Shown here one piece after another: positions 8,617-17,516 of a DNA stretch of 64,000 nt. The stretch is from Candidatus Poribacteria bacterium. Its GTDB lineage: Bacteria; Poribacteria; WGA-4E; WGA-3G. The position numbers were made by a program, and so were the translations under genes. Each line of letters begins with the position of its first letter. Within the stretch, counting starts at the first letter, position 1. Location: positions 4,644,204 to 4,708,203 of the forward strand of contig OY282386.1 in assembly GCA_958295945.1 (NCBI GenBank), in the 5' to 3' direction. The notes beneath the pieces are model-generated. The model made no database searches, was not told the origin of the DNA, and worked only from the letters and a program-made list of their open reading frames with translations.

Positions 8617-9447
8617 TTAATAATTAAAAGCAATCATTTCTTGGCTTTTATTTTGAGTAACATACTGCAACGATCTCATCAAAGTAATAGGTCTAACTGC
8701 ATAGGATTTCGGTAGGTCAAATATTTCTGGATGATTTTGTTCGGATAAGACAACTTTATTTTTTAATTCAATAGTTCTTAAAAACTGATTGAACTCACCT
8801 AAATTAAGAACGCCGTTATAATGCCCATTGGTATTATTGAAATAAGGTGGGTCAAGATATAAAAAAGAGTTATCAAGACAAGCAAAGTCTTTATAATCCT
8901 TGTTCATTATGGTTAAGTCTTGAATGACTTTGCTTAAGTTCAACAAAGAATCAAGATTTACTTTAGGACATGTGCTTCCTTTTCTGATAGGCGTATTGAA
9001 TTTGTTGCTTGAATTGAATCTGATTTTACCTGAAAATGCGTTCTTCGCAAGATAAAGGAAGTTCGCCGCCCCCTGCACCCCATTTTCTAAACAGAGTTCT
9101 CGGACATGGTAATAATATTCGGTAGAAGAATTATTGTAATGTTCGTTATACAGTTCCCATAACCGTGTTGGTGATGTTTGAACGTGTCGTATCAGGTTAA
9201 CAATAATAGGGTTATTGTCGTTATAGATAACGTTATGAGATCCAAACCTATTGCACGCATAAAAAGAAAATGCCCCTCCACCACCAAATATATCATAGAT
9301 ACGACAGGTAAGGTTATCAGGTATTATTTTATCAAAAATATCACTGAACCCTGCTTTACATCCAATATAGGGAATTATCTTTAGATCCGTGCGCTTGTTT
9401 TTTACAAAAAACTCGGATTGCTGTATACTTGCCCAGTCTTTATTCAT
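8617..9447 (-). CDS. D12-class DNA adenine-N6 methyltransferase
   Basis: This 276-residue protein has motif I at 52-60 (DIFGGGGAF, the S-adenosylmethionine-binding loop) and motif IV DPPY at 199-202, which catalyses adenine N6 methylation. The N-terminal IPYIGCKAGF corresponds to the WxGxK region of Dam-like enzymes. The ATG at 9447 is chosen because AGAGGAA lies about 10 nt upstream and the length then fits the family; an in-frame upstream extension to 9546 lacks such support. It protects host DNA from the nuclease encoded just downstream. Confidence 0.85.
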   Translation of the reverse strand: MNKDWASIQQSEFFVKNKRTDLKIIPYIGCKAGFSDIFDKIIPDNLTCRIYDIFGGGGAFSFYACNRFGSHNVIYNDNNPIIVNLIRHVQTSPTRLWELYNEHYNNSSTEYYYHVRELCLENGVQGAANFLYLAKNAFSGKIRFNSSNKFNTPIRKGSTCPKVNLDSLLNLSKVIQDLTIMNKDYKDFACLDNSFLYLDPPYFNNTNGHYNGVLNLGEFNQFLRTIELKNKVVLSEQNHPEIFDLPKSYAVRPITLMRSLQYVTQNKSQEMIAFNY

Positions 9448-10484
9448 CTCATCATTCCTCTTGTTGTATACATTTGGATTCATCATAATAGATAGTGTAT
9501 TACAAGAGTTCTGATATTGCAAGCAAAAATCATATTTGTATCCCAATACTACTTATTACGTTTTTCTTTTATCCACTCAAATATGCTACTTCTTTGAGGA
9601 GTAGTACCTGCCCAGGCGTTGCTTCTTGCCAAGATGCATATTTATTTGATTTTAGATAGACCTGGACGTTGTCTCTGTACGGGTAGTAGGTCCCATGTCC
9701 GACCTGCTGCCGTTTTCGTTTTTAAGGATGAAAGGTTTGCGGTTTTTGTGTCTTGTGTCATAACCGCCTTTGATTTTTATATTGGTGGAGGGCGCGCTTG
9801 ATGAGGTCTAATAGCGTGCTACCTTCTAGGTCAAGATTGCTTTGATTTCGGGGGAATTGCGGAGATCTATGAGGAAATCAATGAAGTTCATTGCTATGGT
9901 AGCACTTTTGAGTGTGCCTTGCGATGTTGTATTGTGTCGCGATCTTTGGCAATACCGGAAACGGAAACAGATGTGACGGTGGTTTGGGTATAAAGAGTCT
10001 GGTGTGTCTGAAATATTCAAGGGGGTGTGAATAAGGATAGATATTCGGGCTTATAAAACGCTGTCTTATCTCGGAATCATAACAGCAACTGACCAAAATG
10101 AGGCACCACATCAACCGACTTTCTGATCTTACAGACTTTCAATTCACGTAATCCTTTCAATTGCGATAAGTCAAGATTCTGGCTACGGAAAGCTTACTAT
10201 TTAGATAACAAATCCTAACACAAACCACTTCTCGCAATCCTGTACCAACAGAAGCATTCAATTGTCAATATTCTCTATCGTGAGAGGAGTTTTCAACCCC
10301 GATTTAACAACAAAATCAGTCGTCCTCGCGCAATTCATGCACCTGTTTTATCCTTTGGAAATGTTTTATGTCACTTTAAAATAAGAAAACTCTACAATTG
10401 AATACCTCTGGGATGGATAGGATGGGATTTTGGTGTTACATTCTCCTAATACTGACCATCTGTACATACCGAGAATCCTTATTT
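9448..10484. other. Gene-poor region before serA
   Basis: No ORF here has both a credible ribosome site and sensible composition. On the minus strand 9560-9850 short open pieces in different frames (for example VYLKSNKYASWQEATPGQV) look like remains of a decayed gene, but I cannot identify it. A short near-palindrome, CGCGCAATTCATGC at 10327-10340, recurs at 10703-10718, 45200-45215 and 59503-59515. Confidence 0.4.
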
Positions 10485-10643
10485 ATAACTCAAGTTGCTA
10501 CCTACAAACTTTTGGCCATGCAAACACCGTTTTCAATAGAGCATAACTCATTTTTCGCAAAATTTTTTAGCGTCCTCTGTCAGTTTGCGCACTTACAGGC
10601 ACAATCTTGCAGATTATGCTACAAAGGTGGCAACTTAGGTTAT
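10485..10643. repeat. MITE-like inverted repeat, ATAACYCAAGTTGCTACC family, copy 1
   Basis: The left end ATAACTCAAGTTGCTACCT is mirrored by AGGTGGCAACTTAGGTTAT at the right end, giving a 159-bp element with about 19-bp imperfect inverted ends. A second copy is at 52681-52837. Neither encodes a protein. Confidence 0.7.
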
Positions 10644-10735
10644 TTATAGTAAAATCTGAAATTAACAATACACTGGACATTTAGAAAAACGCGTTTGTAG
10701 TCGCGCAATTCATTGCGCCTCTTATACCAAATTAA

Positions 10736-10892
10736 CCCGATTTGTAGTGCGAGGTCTCCGTGCCTCGCCATCTTACAGTCTGTCAATAATGGCGGGGCAC
10801 GGAGACCCGGGGAATGCCATAGGCGCATTCATACCGTTGATTTGGCACTACAATGGTTAATGTGAAATTTTGCCAAAAACTATACACACCCC
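10736..10892. repeat. Repeat element with one GGGTGTGTAAAG-family end, flanked by a 12-bp direct repeat
   Basis: The right end (10871-10891) reads TGCCAAAAACTATACACACC and matches the family terminus; a recognisable left terminus is missing. The interior holds a facing pair of palindromic units (10744-10771 and 10789-10815, core GGGGCACGGAGACC). ATACCAAATTAA occurs directly on both sides (10724-10735 and 10893-10904), consistent with duplication of target sequence on insertion or with later recombination. Confidence 0.6.
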
Positions 10893-10906
10893 ATACCAAA
10901 TTAAAA

Positions 10907-10935
10907 TTGACACTATACTATGTTGATGGTAGAAT
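10907..10935 (+). promoter_or_regulatory. Sigma70 promoter of serA
   Basis: TTGACA (10907-10912), a 17-nt spacer and TAGAAT (10930-10935) lie 35 nt upstream of the serA ATG. The -35 box begins two bases after the direct repeat that flanks the element at 10736-10892. Confidence 0.7.
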
Positions 10936-10970
10936 GTTAACGGATATGCGTTGTTGGAGGAGATACTATT

Positions 10971-12554
10971 ATGGACAAAGTGCTGGTGAGTGACTTGCTT
11001 TCGCAGCAGGGATTAGATGTTCTCATCAAGAGTGGTAACTTTTCGGTTGAAGTTGCTTTAGAACTGACAGACAAAGAATTGATTGAACGTATTCCTGATT
11101 ATGACGCATTATTAATAAGAAGTGGGACAAGAGTAACTGCAGAAGTTATTAATGCAGCACAGCGACTCAAGGTAATTGGTCGTGCGGGAGTCGGTGTTGA
11201 TAACATTGATGTGGAAGCCGCCACACGTAATGGTATTTTAGTTGTCAATACACCTACCGGTAACACGATTGCAGCTGCAGAACACACAATTGCTATGTTG
11301 TTGGCACTTGCCCGAAACATCGTTCCCGCTGGAATCTCTCTTAGAAATCGTACTTGGGAACGTAATGACTTTATTGGTGTTGAACTCTATGGTAAGGTAT
11401 TTGGCACAATCGGTCTTGGTAGAATTGGACGTGAAGTTGCAAAACGCGCGCAAGCATTCGGTATGCAACTCATTGCTTTTGATCCGTTTATCTCCGCAAA
11501 TGCAGCAGATGATTTGGGGGTGCGTCTCGTTGATCGAGAGACTCTATTTAAGGAGTCAGATTATATCTCAATCCATACCATCCTTGACGCTGAGACCTAT
11601 CATAGTATCGGTGAAGCAGAATTCCAACTCATGAAACCAACAACTCGTTTGATAAACTGTGCGCGTGGTGGTATTATTGACGAAAAAGCACTCTATTCTG
11701 CCTTAAAAGGGAAACAGATTTCTGGTGCTGCATTGGATGTCTTTGAAGACGAACCAGCGACAGACAGTCCACTTCTGGAATTAGATAATTTTCTTGCACT
11801 GCCACATCTGGGAGCATCAACAACAGAGGCACAGGAACATGTTGCTGTTGAAGTAGCACAACAGGTCATTGATGCACTACGTGGGAAACCGGTTGCTAAC
11901 GCTGTTAATCAACCTAAACTTGATCCGAGAGTTTTTGAGATTTTGGGTCCCTATCTTGAACTGGCTGAAAAAATTGGCAGTTTTCATGCACAAATTGTAG
12001 AAGGACAAATGTCCGCAATTAAAATACACTATAGTGGCACACTCTTTCAGAAAGAGGATGTAACCCCTATCTCCGTAGCATTACAAAAAGGTCTATTGTC
12101 CCCTGTGCTAACAGAAGTGAATTACGTGAATGCCCCTTTTTTGGTCAAGCAAAGAGGGATTTCTGTGACGGAAACAAAAAGTGAGTCACAAGCGGATTTT
12201 GCCAACTTAATGACAGTGACTATCATCACGGATAAAGGTGAGACAATACTGGCAGGGACAACATTCGGAAAGAAAGATATACGCATTGTTCGCATAAATC
12301 AACTTCATCTGAATGCAACACCGGATGGATACATACTTTTGATATATAATCGTGATCATCCTGGTATGATCGGATTAATCGGAACTATCTTAGGTGAACA
12401 TGACATCAACATTGCGGATATGACGGTTGGACGTTCTCGTGTTGAAGATGTGGCACTTACGCTAATCAATGTGGATAGTATAGTTCCTCGTAATGTAATA
12501 CAGAAAATCGCTGCACAGGAAAAGATTGCTTTTGTTAAACAGGTAATCCTATAA
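10971..12554 (+). CDS. serA: D-3-phosphoglycerate dehydrogenase
   Basis: This 527-residue protein has the long SerA architecture: N-terminal substrate part, NAD-binding Rossmann fold with FGTIGLGRIGREVAKRA, catalytic residues in NCARGGIIDE and LPHLGAST, an intervening domain, and a C-terminal ACT domain (YILLIYNRDHPGMIGLIGTI...INIADMTVGR) that usually senses serine. It oxidises 3-phosphoglycerate in the first step of serine synthesis. GGAGGAG lies 8 nt before the ATG, with a good promoter upstream. The gene at 12594 follows after 39 nt on the same strand and is probably co-transcribed. Confidence 0.95.
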   Translation: MDKVLVSDLLSQQGLDVLIKSGNFSVEVALELTDKELIERIPDYDALLIRSGTRVTAEVINAAQRLKVIGRAGVGVDNIDVEAATRNGILVVNTPTGNTIAAAEHTIAMLLALARNIVPAGISLRNRTWERNDFIGVELYGKVFGTIGLGRIGREVAKRAQAFGMQLIAFDPFISANAADDLGVRLVDRETLFKESDYISIHTILDAETYHSIGEAEFQLMKPTTRLINCARGGIIDEKALYSALKGKQISGAALDVFEDEPATDSPLLELDNFLALPHLGASTTEAQEHVAVEVAQQVIDALRGKPVANAVNQPKLDPRVFEILGPYLELAEKIGSFHAQIVEGQMSAIKIHYSGTLFQKEDVTPISVALQKGLLSPVLTEVNYVNAPFLVKQRGISVTETKSESQADFANLMTVTIITDKGETILAGTTFGKKDIRIVRINQLHLNATPDGYILLIYNRDHPGMIGLIGTILGEHDINIADMTVGRSRVEDVALTLINVDSIVPRNVIQKIAAQEKIAFVKQVIL

Positions 12555-12593
12555 TCACTTTATCAGAATTGCATACCACAAGGGAGTTTTAGT

Positions 12594-14003
12594 TTGGATG
12601 CAAAACAATTATGTCTGTTCATAAATGATGAAATACCGAAAGAGAAGTTATTTTCCGCTGAAAAAAGGGAAATACACCCCGATTGTAATACTTCATGGAG
12701 AATCTCACCTGAACCTTTTCTGATTTCACAAGATGAATTAGATTGGTTTGAGGAACTTGGACCTCATCTCCTTCAGTTCTACCGTGCAAGCAATTTGCTG
12801 TATTCGCAAAGTGTACGAGGCATTCAACCCACTTGGGTATCTGAATATTTAGATATTGGAAAACCAGAAAGTGTTATCCAGCAAGGGCGGATGAATCGCT
12901 TTAAGAGCCAACTCCCCGGTGTCCTACGTCCTGATATTTTACCGACATCAGATGAAACAAGAGTGATTACGGAATTAGATTCTATCCCAGGTTTCATCGG
13001 TGCGACCGGTTGCTTAGCAAGGTTATATACAAAACTCGGTTTTTCCATCATCGGTGGAAAAGATGGTATGGTGAATGGATTCGCCGAGATGATACGTGCT
13101 TTGACAAAAAATGACGATCCTAATCTTGCAATTGTCGTTTCGGATGAATCTGAAGATTATCGTCCAGAGATGCTATGGCTTGCTAACGCACTTTGTGATG
13201 CTGGACTCAAAACAGCAGCAGCAAAACCACACGAAGTAATCTTTACTGAAGACGGTCTAATCGTTGAAAGTCAATACGGGAAAATCAACGTTGATGTGGT
13301 CTACCGGTTCTATGAAATGTTTGATCTACCCAATATTCCTAAGGCAGAATTAATCTTCTATAGTGCAAAGAAACGCACGGCTATAATGACACCGCCACCA
13401 AAGGCTTATCTGGAAGAGAAATTGTGTCTGGCACTTTTCCATCATCCTTCTCTGCAACCGTTCTGGCAACGTCAACTTGGTAAGAAAACATATCCTTTCC
13501 TACAAGAAGTTATCCCACAGACTTGGATAATTGATCCACGTCCGCTTCCACCTCATGCTGTCATTCCAAATTTAGAAATAGACAATCTTCCTGTAACTGA
13601 TTGGCGGCAACTCGGTAACATCACCCAAAAACAACGTGAATTGGTTATCAAACCTTCAGGCTTTTCGGAACTTGCGTGGGGTAGTCGCGGCGTAAAAATA
13701 GGGCATGATTTACCAACGGAGGAGTGGGAAACCGCAATTGAAAATAGCCTTAAGAACTTTGAAAAGACTCCCCACGTCCTTCAAGAGTTCCACACTGCTC
13801 ATCGCGTTCGTATGCAATACTACGATTTTGAAACAGAGGAAATGCAGGAAATGCCATCACGACCACTCCTGCGACCCTACTATTTTGTCTCTGGTGATAC
13901 TGTAAAACTTGGTGGAATTCAAGCAACCGTTTGCCCTGCAGATAAGAAACTGCTTCACGGAATGGTAGATTCTATTATTGTACCTTGTGCATTAAGAGAA
14001 TAG
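12594..14003 (+). CDS. ATP-grasp-like protein of unknown function
   Basis: This 469-residue protein starts at TTG, chosen because AGGGAG lies 7 nt upstream. The C-terminal third (VIKPSGFSELAWGSRGVKIG, then EEWETAIENSLKNF and PHVLQEF) resembles the nucleotide-binding part of circularly permuted ATP-grasp proteins, where a Lys and a glycine-rich loop contact ATP and VLQEF replaces the usual IQEF. The N-terminal part (WVSEYLDIGKPESVI, RPDILPTSD) is not recognised. Such enzymes form amide or peptide bonds. Linkage to serA could point to a serine-derived product, but that is inference. Confidence 0.5.
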   Translation: MDAKQLCLFINDEIPKEKLFSAEKREIHPDCNTSWRISPEPFLISQDELDWFEELGPHLLQFYRASNLLYSQSVRGIQPTWVSEYLDIGKPESVIQQGRMNRFKSQLPGVLRPDILPTSDETRVITELDSIPGFIGATGCLARLYTKLGFSIIGGKDGMVNGFAEMIRALTKNDDPNLAIVVSDESEDYRPEMLWLANALCDAGLKTAAAKPHEVIFTEDGLIVESQYGKINVDVVYRFYEMFDLPNIPKAELIFYSAKKRTAIMTPPPKAYLEEKLCLALFHHPSLQPFWQRQLGKKTYPFLQEVIPQTWIIDPRPLPPHAVIPNLEIDNLPVTDWRQLGNITQKQRELVIKPSGFSELAWGSRGVKIGHDLPTEEWETAIENSLKNFEKTPHVLQEFHTAHRVRMQYYDFETEEMQEMPSRPLLRPYYFVSGDTVKLGGIQATVCPADKKLLHGMVDSIIVPCALRE

Positions 14004-14017
14004 ACTATGTATAGTTC

Positions 14018-15043
14018 TCAATATTGAACTAATTTTACATGACACCAGAAAGTTAAGTATCTACTAAATGCTGCTACATCCAGACTATTGATATTATATT
14101 CTTCCACAGTAGGTAATATTTGCGGACCAAGACCCTCCGCAACACCGCCAATCGCGTAGATTTTATTGTCTACAACATCTGAACCTAAAAACACACGTGC
14201 AGTAGGCATGTCTGTCCCTATTTCCCATTCATCCGTTAATGGATCGTAGACTTCAACCGTCTTTTCGCCTGCTCCTTGAACAACTGTAGTCCCACCAATC
14301 GCGTAGATTTTAGAATTAACTACACTTGCTGTCAATGCAGTTCGGGGGGTGGGCATCGCAGCTTTTTCAGTCCAAGTGTCGGTCTTTGGATCGTATTCAG
14401 CAACGTTTTTCATAAAAGGTCCTGCAACACCTTCAACACCACCAATTAGGTATATTTTACCATGATGTTCTGCAGCTGCCATCCCAGAACGAGGGTTAGG
14501 CATATCCGTTTTTTGTGTCCATTTATCCGTGGTAGGATCATACTCTTCAACAACCGATAATACAGGACCTACATTCATGGCAACGCCACCAAAAGTGTAA
14601 ATTTTTCCATCTGTAGCAACAGCGGAGAAGAATGAACGTGGTGTCGGCATTTCTGCCTTTTGCGTCCAAGTATCAGTCTTAGGGTCATATTCTTCTACTG
14701 TACCGACAGCAGGATTTTCACCATCCCATCCTCCGATAGCATATAACTTACCATCTACTTCACATGTATCTACACCGGCACGTGCAGATGGTAAACTTGC
14801 TTTCTGAACCCATTCGTCTGTTTCTGTATTATATGCTTCTACACTGTCTATCGGTTGAGCAAGCATTCCTCCTACAGCATAGACCTCTTTGTCTACTGCG
14901 GTAACTGAAAAGAAAAGTCGCGGATTTATCATCCCTGTTTTCTCAACCCATTCTTGAGCATTGACACTGTTAATCAATAAGAATAATATCAAAATGCAAA
15001 ATGACCAACTTGATCTACGAATAAAATTATGATGTGCTTTCAT
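14018..15043 (-). CDS. Exported kelch-repeat beta-propeller protein
   Basis: This 341-residue protein has a signal peptide (hydrophobic core about residues 13-26, ending near VNAQE). Six kelch blades follow, each with a Y/T-x-x-GG pair and a W ten or so residues later, for example YAIGGWDGENPAVGTVEEYD and TDTWTQKAEMPTPR. Kelch propellers bind proteins or sugars and give no reaction by themselves. AAGGA precedes the ATG. It is the last gene of a minus-strand run with the O-methyltransferase and DUF3500 genes. The final 20 residues (AFSRYLTFWCHVKLVQY) do not look like kelch sequence and may reflect a late frameshift. Confidence 0.85.
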   Translation of the reverse strand: MKAHHNFIRRSSWSFCILILFLLINSVNAQEWVEKTGMINPRLFFSVTAVDKEVYAVGGMLAQPIDSVEAYNTETDEWVQKASLPSARAGVDTCEVDGKLYAIGGWDGENPAVGTVEEYDPKTDTWTQKAEMPTPRSFFSAVATDGKIYTFGGVAMNVGPVLSVVEEYDPTTDKWTQKTDMPNPRSGMAAAEHHGKIYLIGGVEGVAGPFMKNVAEYDPKTDTWTEKAAMPTPRTALTASVVNSKIYAIGGTTVVQGAGEKTVEVYDPLTDEWEIGTDMPTARVFLGSDVVDNKIYAIGGVAEGLGPQILPTVEEYNINSLDVAAFSRYLTFWCHVKLVQY

Positions 15044-15090
15044 ATAAATCCTTATATAATCCTTTCAATTGTTAAAATTTGAATTTTCCT

Positions 15091-15690
15091 TTAGCGACGA
15101 TAAATCGTTACTTCCATACCGTCTCGTCTACGTTCCCTTTGCCCTTCTCCATCACCACTGCCACGTCTTCGTCTCCAACTTTCAAACCAGTGTGTTTCTG
15201 ATTCATAGTTTGTACGGACGTGATTGAGATAATCTGCCATCTGATCCACTCTACTGACATTATCAGCCACAATCGTTGCTGGATTTGTGAGTCGCGATTC
15301 AACAGCTTGGAAGCATGGAAAATACCCATCTTTGTTGTTATCAAGAAATAGAAAATCAACAGGTTCCTCTATAGTCTTCAAGACTTCTGCAGCATCTCCG
15401 ATTCGGGAATCCACAAGCTCCGAAACTCCTGCACTTTCAAAGTTGGCACGTGCACGTTCCGCATTAGCATCCTCTATTTCAACAGTGATTAACTTTCCTG
15501 ACCCAATTGTTTGCAAAACACGAGATATCCACAAACCTGAATAACCGATTGCAGTTCCACATTCAACAATCAGAGAAGGTTTTGCCTTCTCAATACAACT
15601 CGCGAGCAGTTTTGCTTTATCAGGTCCGAGCATCGGTACCCGTTCTTCTCTACACTGTTCCTCAACTTCTTCTATAATCTTATCTAACAT
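15091..15690 (-). CDS. SAM-dependent O-methyltransferase (caffeoyl-CoA type)
   Basis: This 199-residue Rossmann methyltransferase has VECGTAIGYSGLWISRVL (SAM loop), LITVEIED (acidic residue for the ribose) and VDFLFLDNNKDGY, which matches the D-x-x-K metal-site region of class I cation-dependent O-methyltransferases. The C-terminal tail is very Arg-rich (SWRRRRGSGDGEGQRERRR), which is unusual. Its ATG overlaps the stop of the upstream gene (TAATG), indicating translational coupling. The substrate is unknown. Confidence 0.8.
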   Translation of the reverse strand: MLDKIIEEVEEQCREERVPMLGPDKAKLLASCIEKAKPSLIVECGTAIGYSGLWISRVLQTIGSGKLITVEIEDANAERARANFESAGVSELVDSRIGDAAEVLKTIEEPVDFLFLDNNKDGYFPCFQAVESRLTNPATIVADNVSRVDQMADYLNHVRTNYESETHWFESWRRRRGSGDGEGQRERRRDGMEVTIYRR

Positions 15691-16880
15691 TAACGTTTCT
15701 CCAACCTTTCTGCATGATGCAGATTGACAATAGTATAACCAAACAACATATCACTCTTTTTATGATGATCTTCATGAACATAATGTTCAAAAAGCGTTCT
15801 TGGACCGTTATTCAACGCAAAAATGCCGTAGTCTTTGCCATTGGGTGAACGGGTAACTGTATGGACGTGGTTCGGTCTACCGTCGTTCCGCTCTTCATCG
15901 TTGAATTCAATCCATATCGCTGGGTTAAAGACACGATAGTAGATAGAGTCTTTCTCAGTTGTCCCACCAATCCAGACAAAATACGTATCCTCTATATCAG
16001 CTTCAATATCTTTCATCCAAATATCTGCAAACTCCGTTTCAAGATTGTAGACATACGATTTAATCAGATCTCTTAGTTTCTCTTTTTGAGCATCACTCAT
16101 GTCTGATGCCTTCAATCCGACACCCACAAAATCAGAATAATCGTAATTCAGAAACGGATCTGTTGTATTCCCAGGACCCACTTTCAACCCACGTCGACCT
16201 GTTTGAATCGCGTTTTCTTTTTGTTCCTTCTCAAGACTATTCAGAAGAGATAAAGCGTTACCTCTTTCACCTTCAAACACTTCATTTCCATTGACAAATG
16301 TTGGTTGCGTTCCAAAATGCGCAGGAACAATAGTAACTTCATCTCCATGCACTAAAAAGTTAAGTGACAGATGATGTCCATCCAACTGAAAACCCCACGA
16401 ACCGTCTGTTTTTGGATTCCCAAATAACGCAATATAGTAGGGACGTGATGACCAGAAATCCTCTCTAATCTTCAGAAAATCTGTTTCTGCTCTTGTTGTA
16501 ATCAGAGATACTTTTGTGTAACCATCATCACTCATAAAAGCATCTAACACTTTGTGAAAAAGAGACAATTGATCAACCGACAACTTGCTGAATTCAATAC
16601 CACCACGATCCTGATTCCTTGATGGCGGCAAATTAGACCAAGAATACATTTCTTTATGTCCCAATGGATAGGAAGCATCAGTAAGCAGTTCATCACTCAG
16701 CGAATCTCGAAAATTATTCATAACTGTTGCTAACATGACAATGGAAGGTTTCTTGGAAATTTTAGCGACTTCTATCTCTTTCTCTGCATCAACTTCAGCA
16801 GAATTGTATATGTTCAATATTGCTGTTATGATACAGGCTGCCAAAAATACAATCAGGATGGAAACTATTTTTCGTAACAT
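15690..16880 (-). CDS. DUF3500 family exported protein
   Basis: This 396-residue protein is read from the ATG at 16880, which has AGGA 5 nt upstream. It starts with a membrane anchor or signal sequence (RKIVSILIVFLAACIITAIL). The body has the DUF3500 signature: WGFQLDGHHLSLNFLVHGDEVTIVPAHFGTQPTF, then WIGGTTEKDSIYYRVFNPAIWIEF and PNHVHTVTRSPNGKDYG. The conserved His residues suggest a metal-dependent role, but the family has no established reaction that I know of. It is coupled to the O-methyltransferase gene downstream by a TAATG overlap. Confidence 0.8.
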   Translation of the reverse strand: MLRKIVSILIVFLAACIITAILNIYNSAEVDAEKEIEVAKISKKPSIVMLATVMNNFRDSLSDELLTDASYPLGHKEMYSWSNLPPSRNQDRGGIEFSKLSVDQLSLFHKVLDAFMSDDGYTKVSLITTRAETDFLKIREDFWSSRPYYIALFGNPKTDGSWGFQLDGHHLSLNFLVHGDEVTIVPAHFGTQPTFVNGNEVFEGERGNALSLLNSLEKEQKENAIQTGRRGLKVGPGNTTDPFLNYDYSDFVGVGLKASDMSDAQKEKLRDLIKSYVYNLETEFADIWMKDIEADIEDTYFVWIGGTTEKDSIYYRVFNPAIWIEFNDEERNDGRPNHVHTVTRSPNGKDYGIFALNNGPRTLFEHYVHEDHHKKSDMLFGYTIVNLHHAERLEKR

Positions 16881-16920
16881 ACAAATCCTTTTCAATTTAT
16901 ATTGATAACTGATAATGAAT

Positions 16921-17317
16921 CTATTCCAGTGAAAGAGTTACATCAATCTGTTCACCCTTACGCAGCAATTTCACCGGCAAAGATTTTGCTTGTGCTTGTT
17001 CTTGTAACACATAACCGATAACACCACTTTCTGAAAGCCGGTCTGTTACGTTCACCGAAACCAACAATTATGTCTCCACGACGGATACCTACCCTCTGTG
17101 CATTCGTCTGTCCACCACCTCTACGTCTATCGCGACGAGCAAGATTTTCAACATGTAAAGCCATTGCAGTTTCGTCAATCCCATTTTGCTTCGTAATGTG
17201 CTTTACATGTCTTTTGATATACAAGTATGGAAATAGTTCGTTTTTGGTTAGTGTGTTAAATGACCAGAATATTGGAATCTCTGGATAAGAAACGATTTGT
17301 GGTACTGTATAGATTAG
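16921..17317 (-). pseudogene. Frameshifted remnant of a PDZ-domain protein
   Basis: One frame reads QTNAQRVGIRRGDIIVGFGE, the start of a PDZ domain. After about position 17050 the PDZ sequence continues only in another frame, as VTDRLSESGVIGYV, then LPVKLLRKGEQIDVTLSLE and a stop at 16921. Upstream an open stretch without a start (FWSFNTLTKNELFPYLYIKRH) reaches about 17317, where a stop appears. Both ends and the frameshift mark it as decayed. It may derive from a PDZ-containing protease or redox protein; no catalytic domain survives. Positions 17318-17516 hold nothing I can identify. Confidence 0.65.
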
Positions 17318-17516
17318 ATGTCACTTTCAAGAACTTGATTTCTTGACTGACTCTTGTAAGAGGACTTGTAAGTACGATTTTGTAAATCAAAATATGTAAA
17401 TCAAGAGTTTGAACCCTAACAGAAAGATATATCTCAGAATAGATGACAATGGGGTAAGTGTCCTAAACCCAATATACAACGTATTTTCGGTTTCAAATTT
17501 ACTCTATGACATTCTA

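Noticed and set aside
9619-10114. Small ORFs on both strands in the region before serA
   Set aside because: None has a ribosome site, a family pattern or consistent frame; they appear to be chance frames in decayed DNA.
15860-17290. Plus-strand ORFs at 15861, 16106 and 17070
   Set aside because: They are shadows of the DUF3500 gene and of the PDZ remnant on the other strand.
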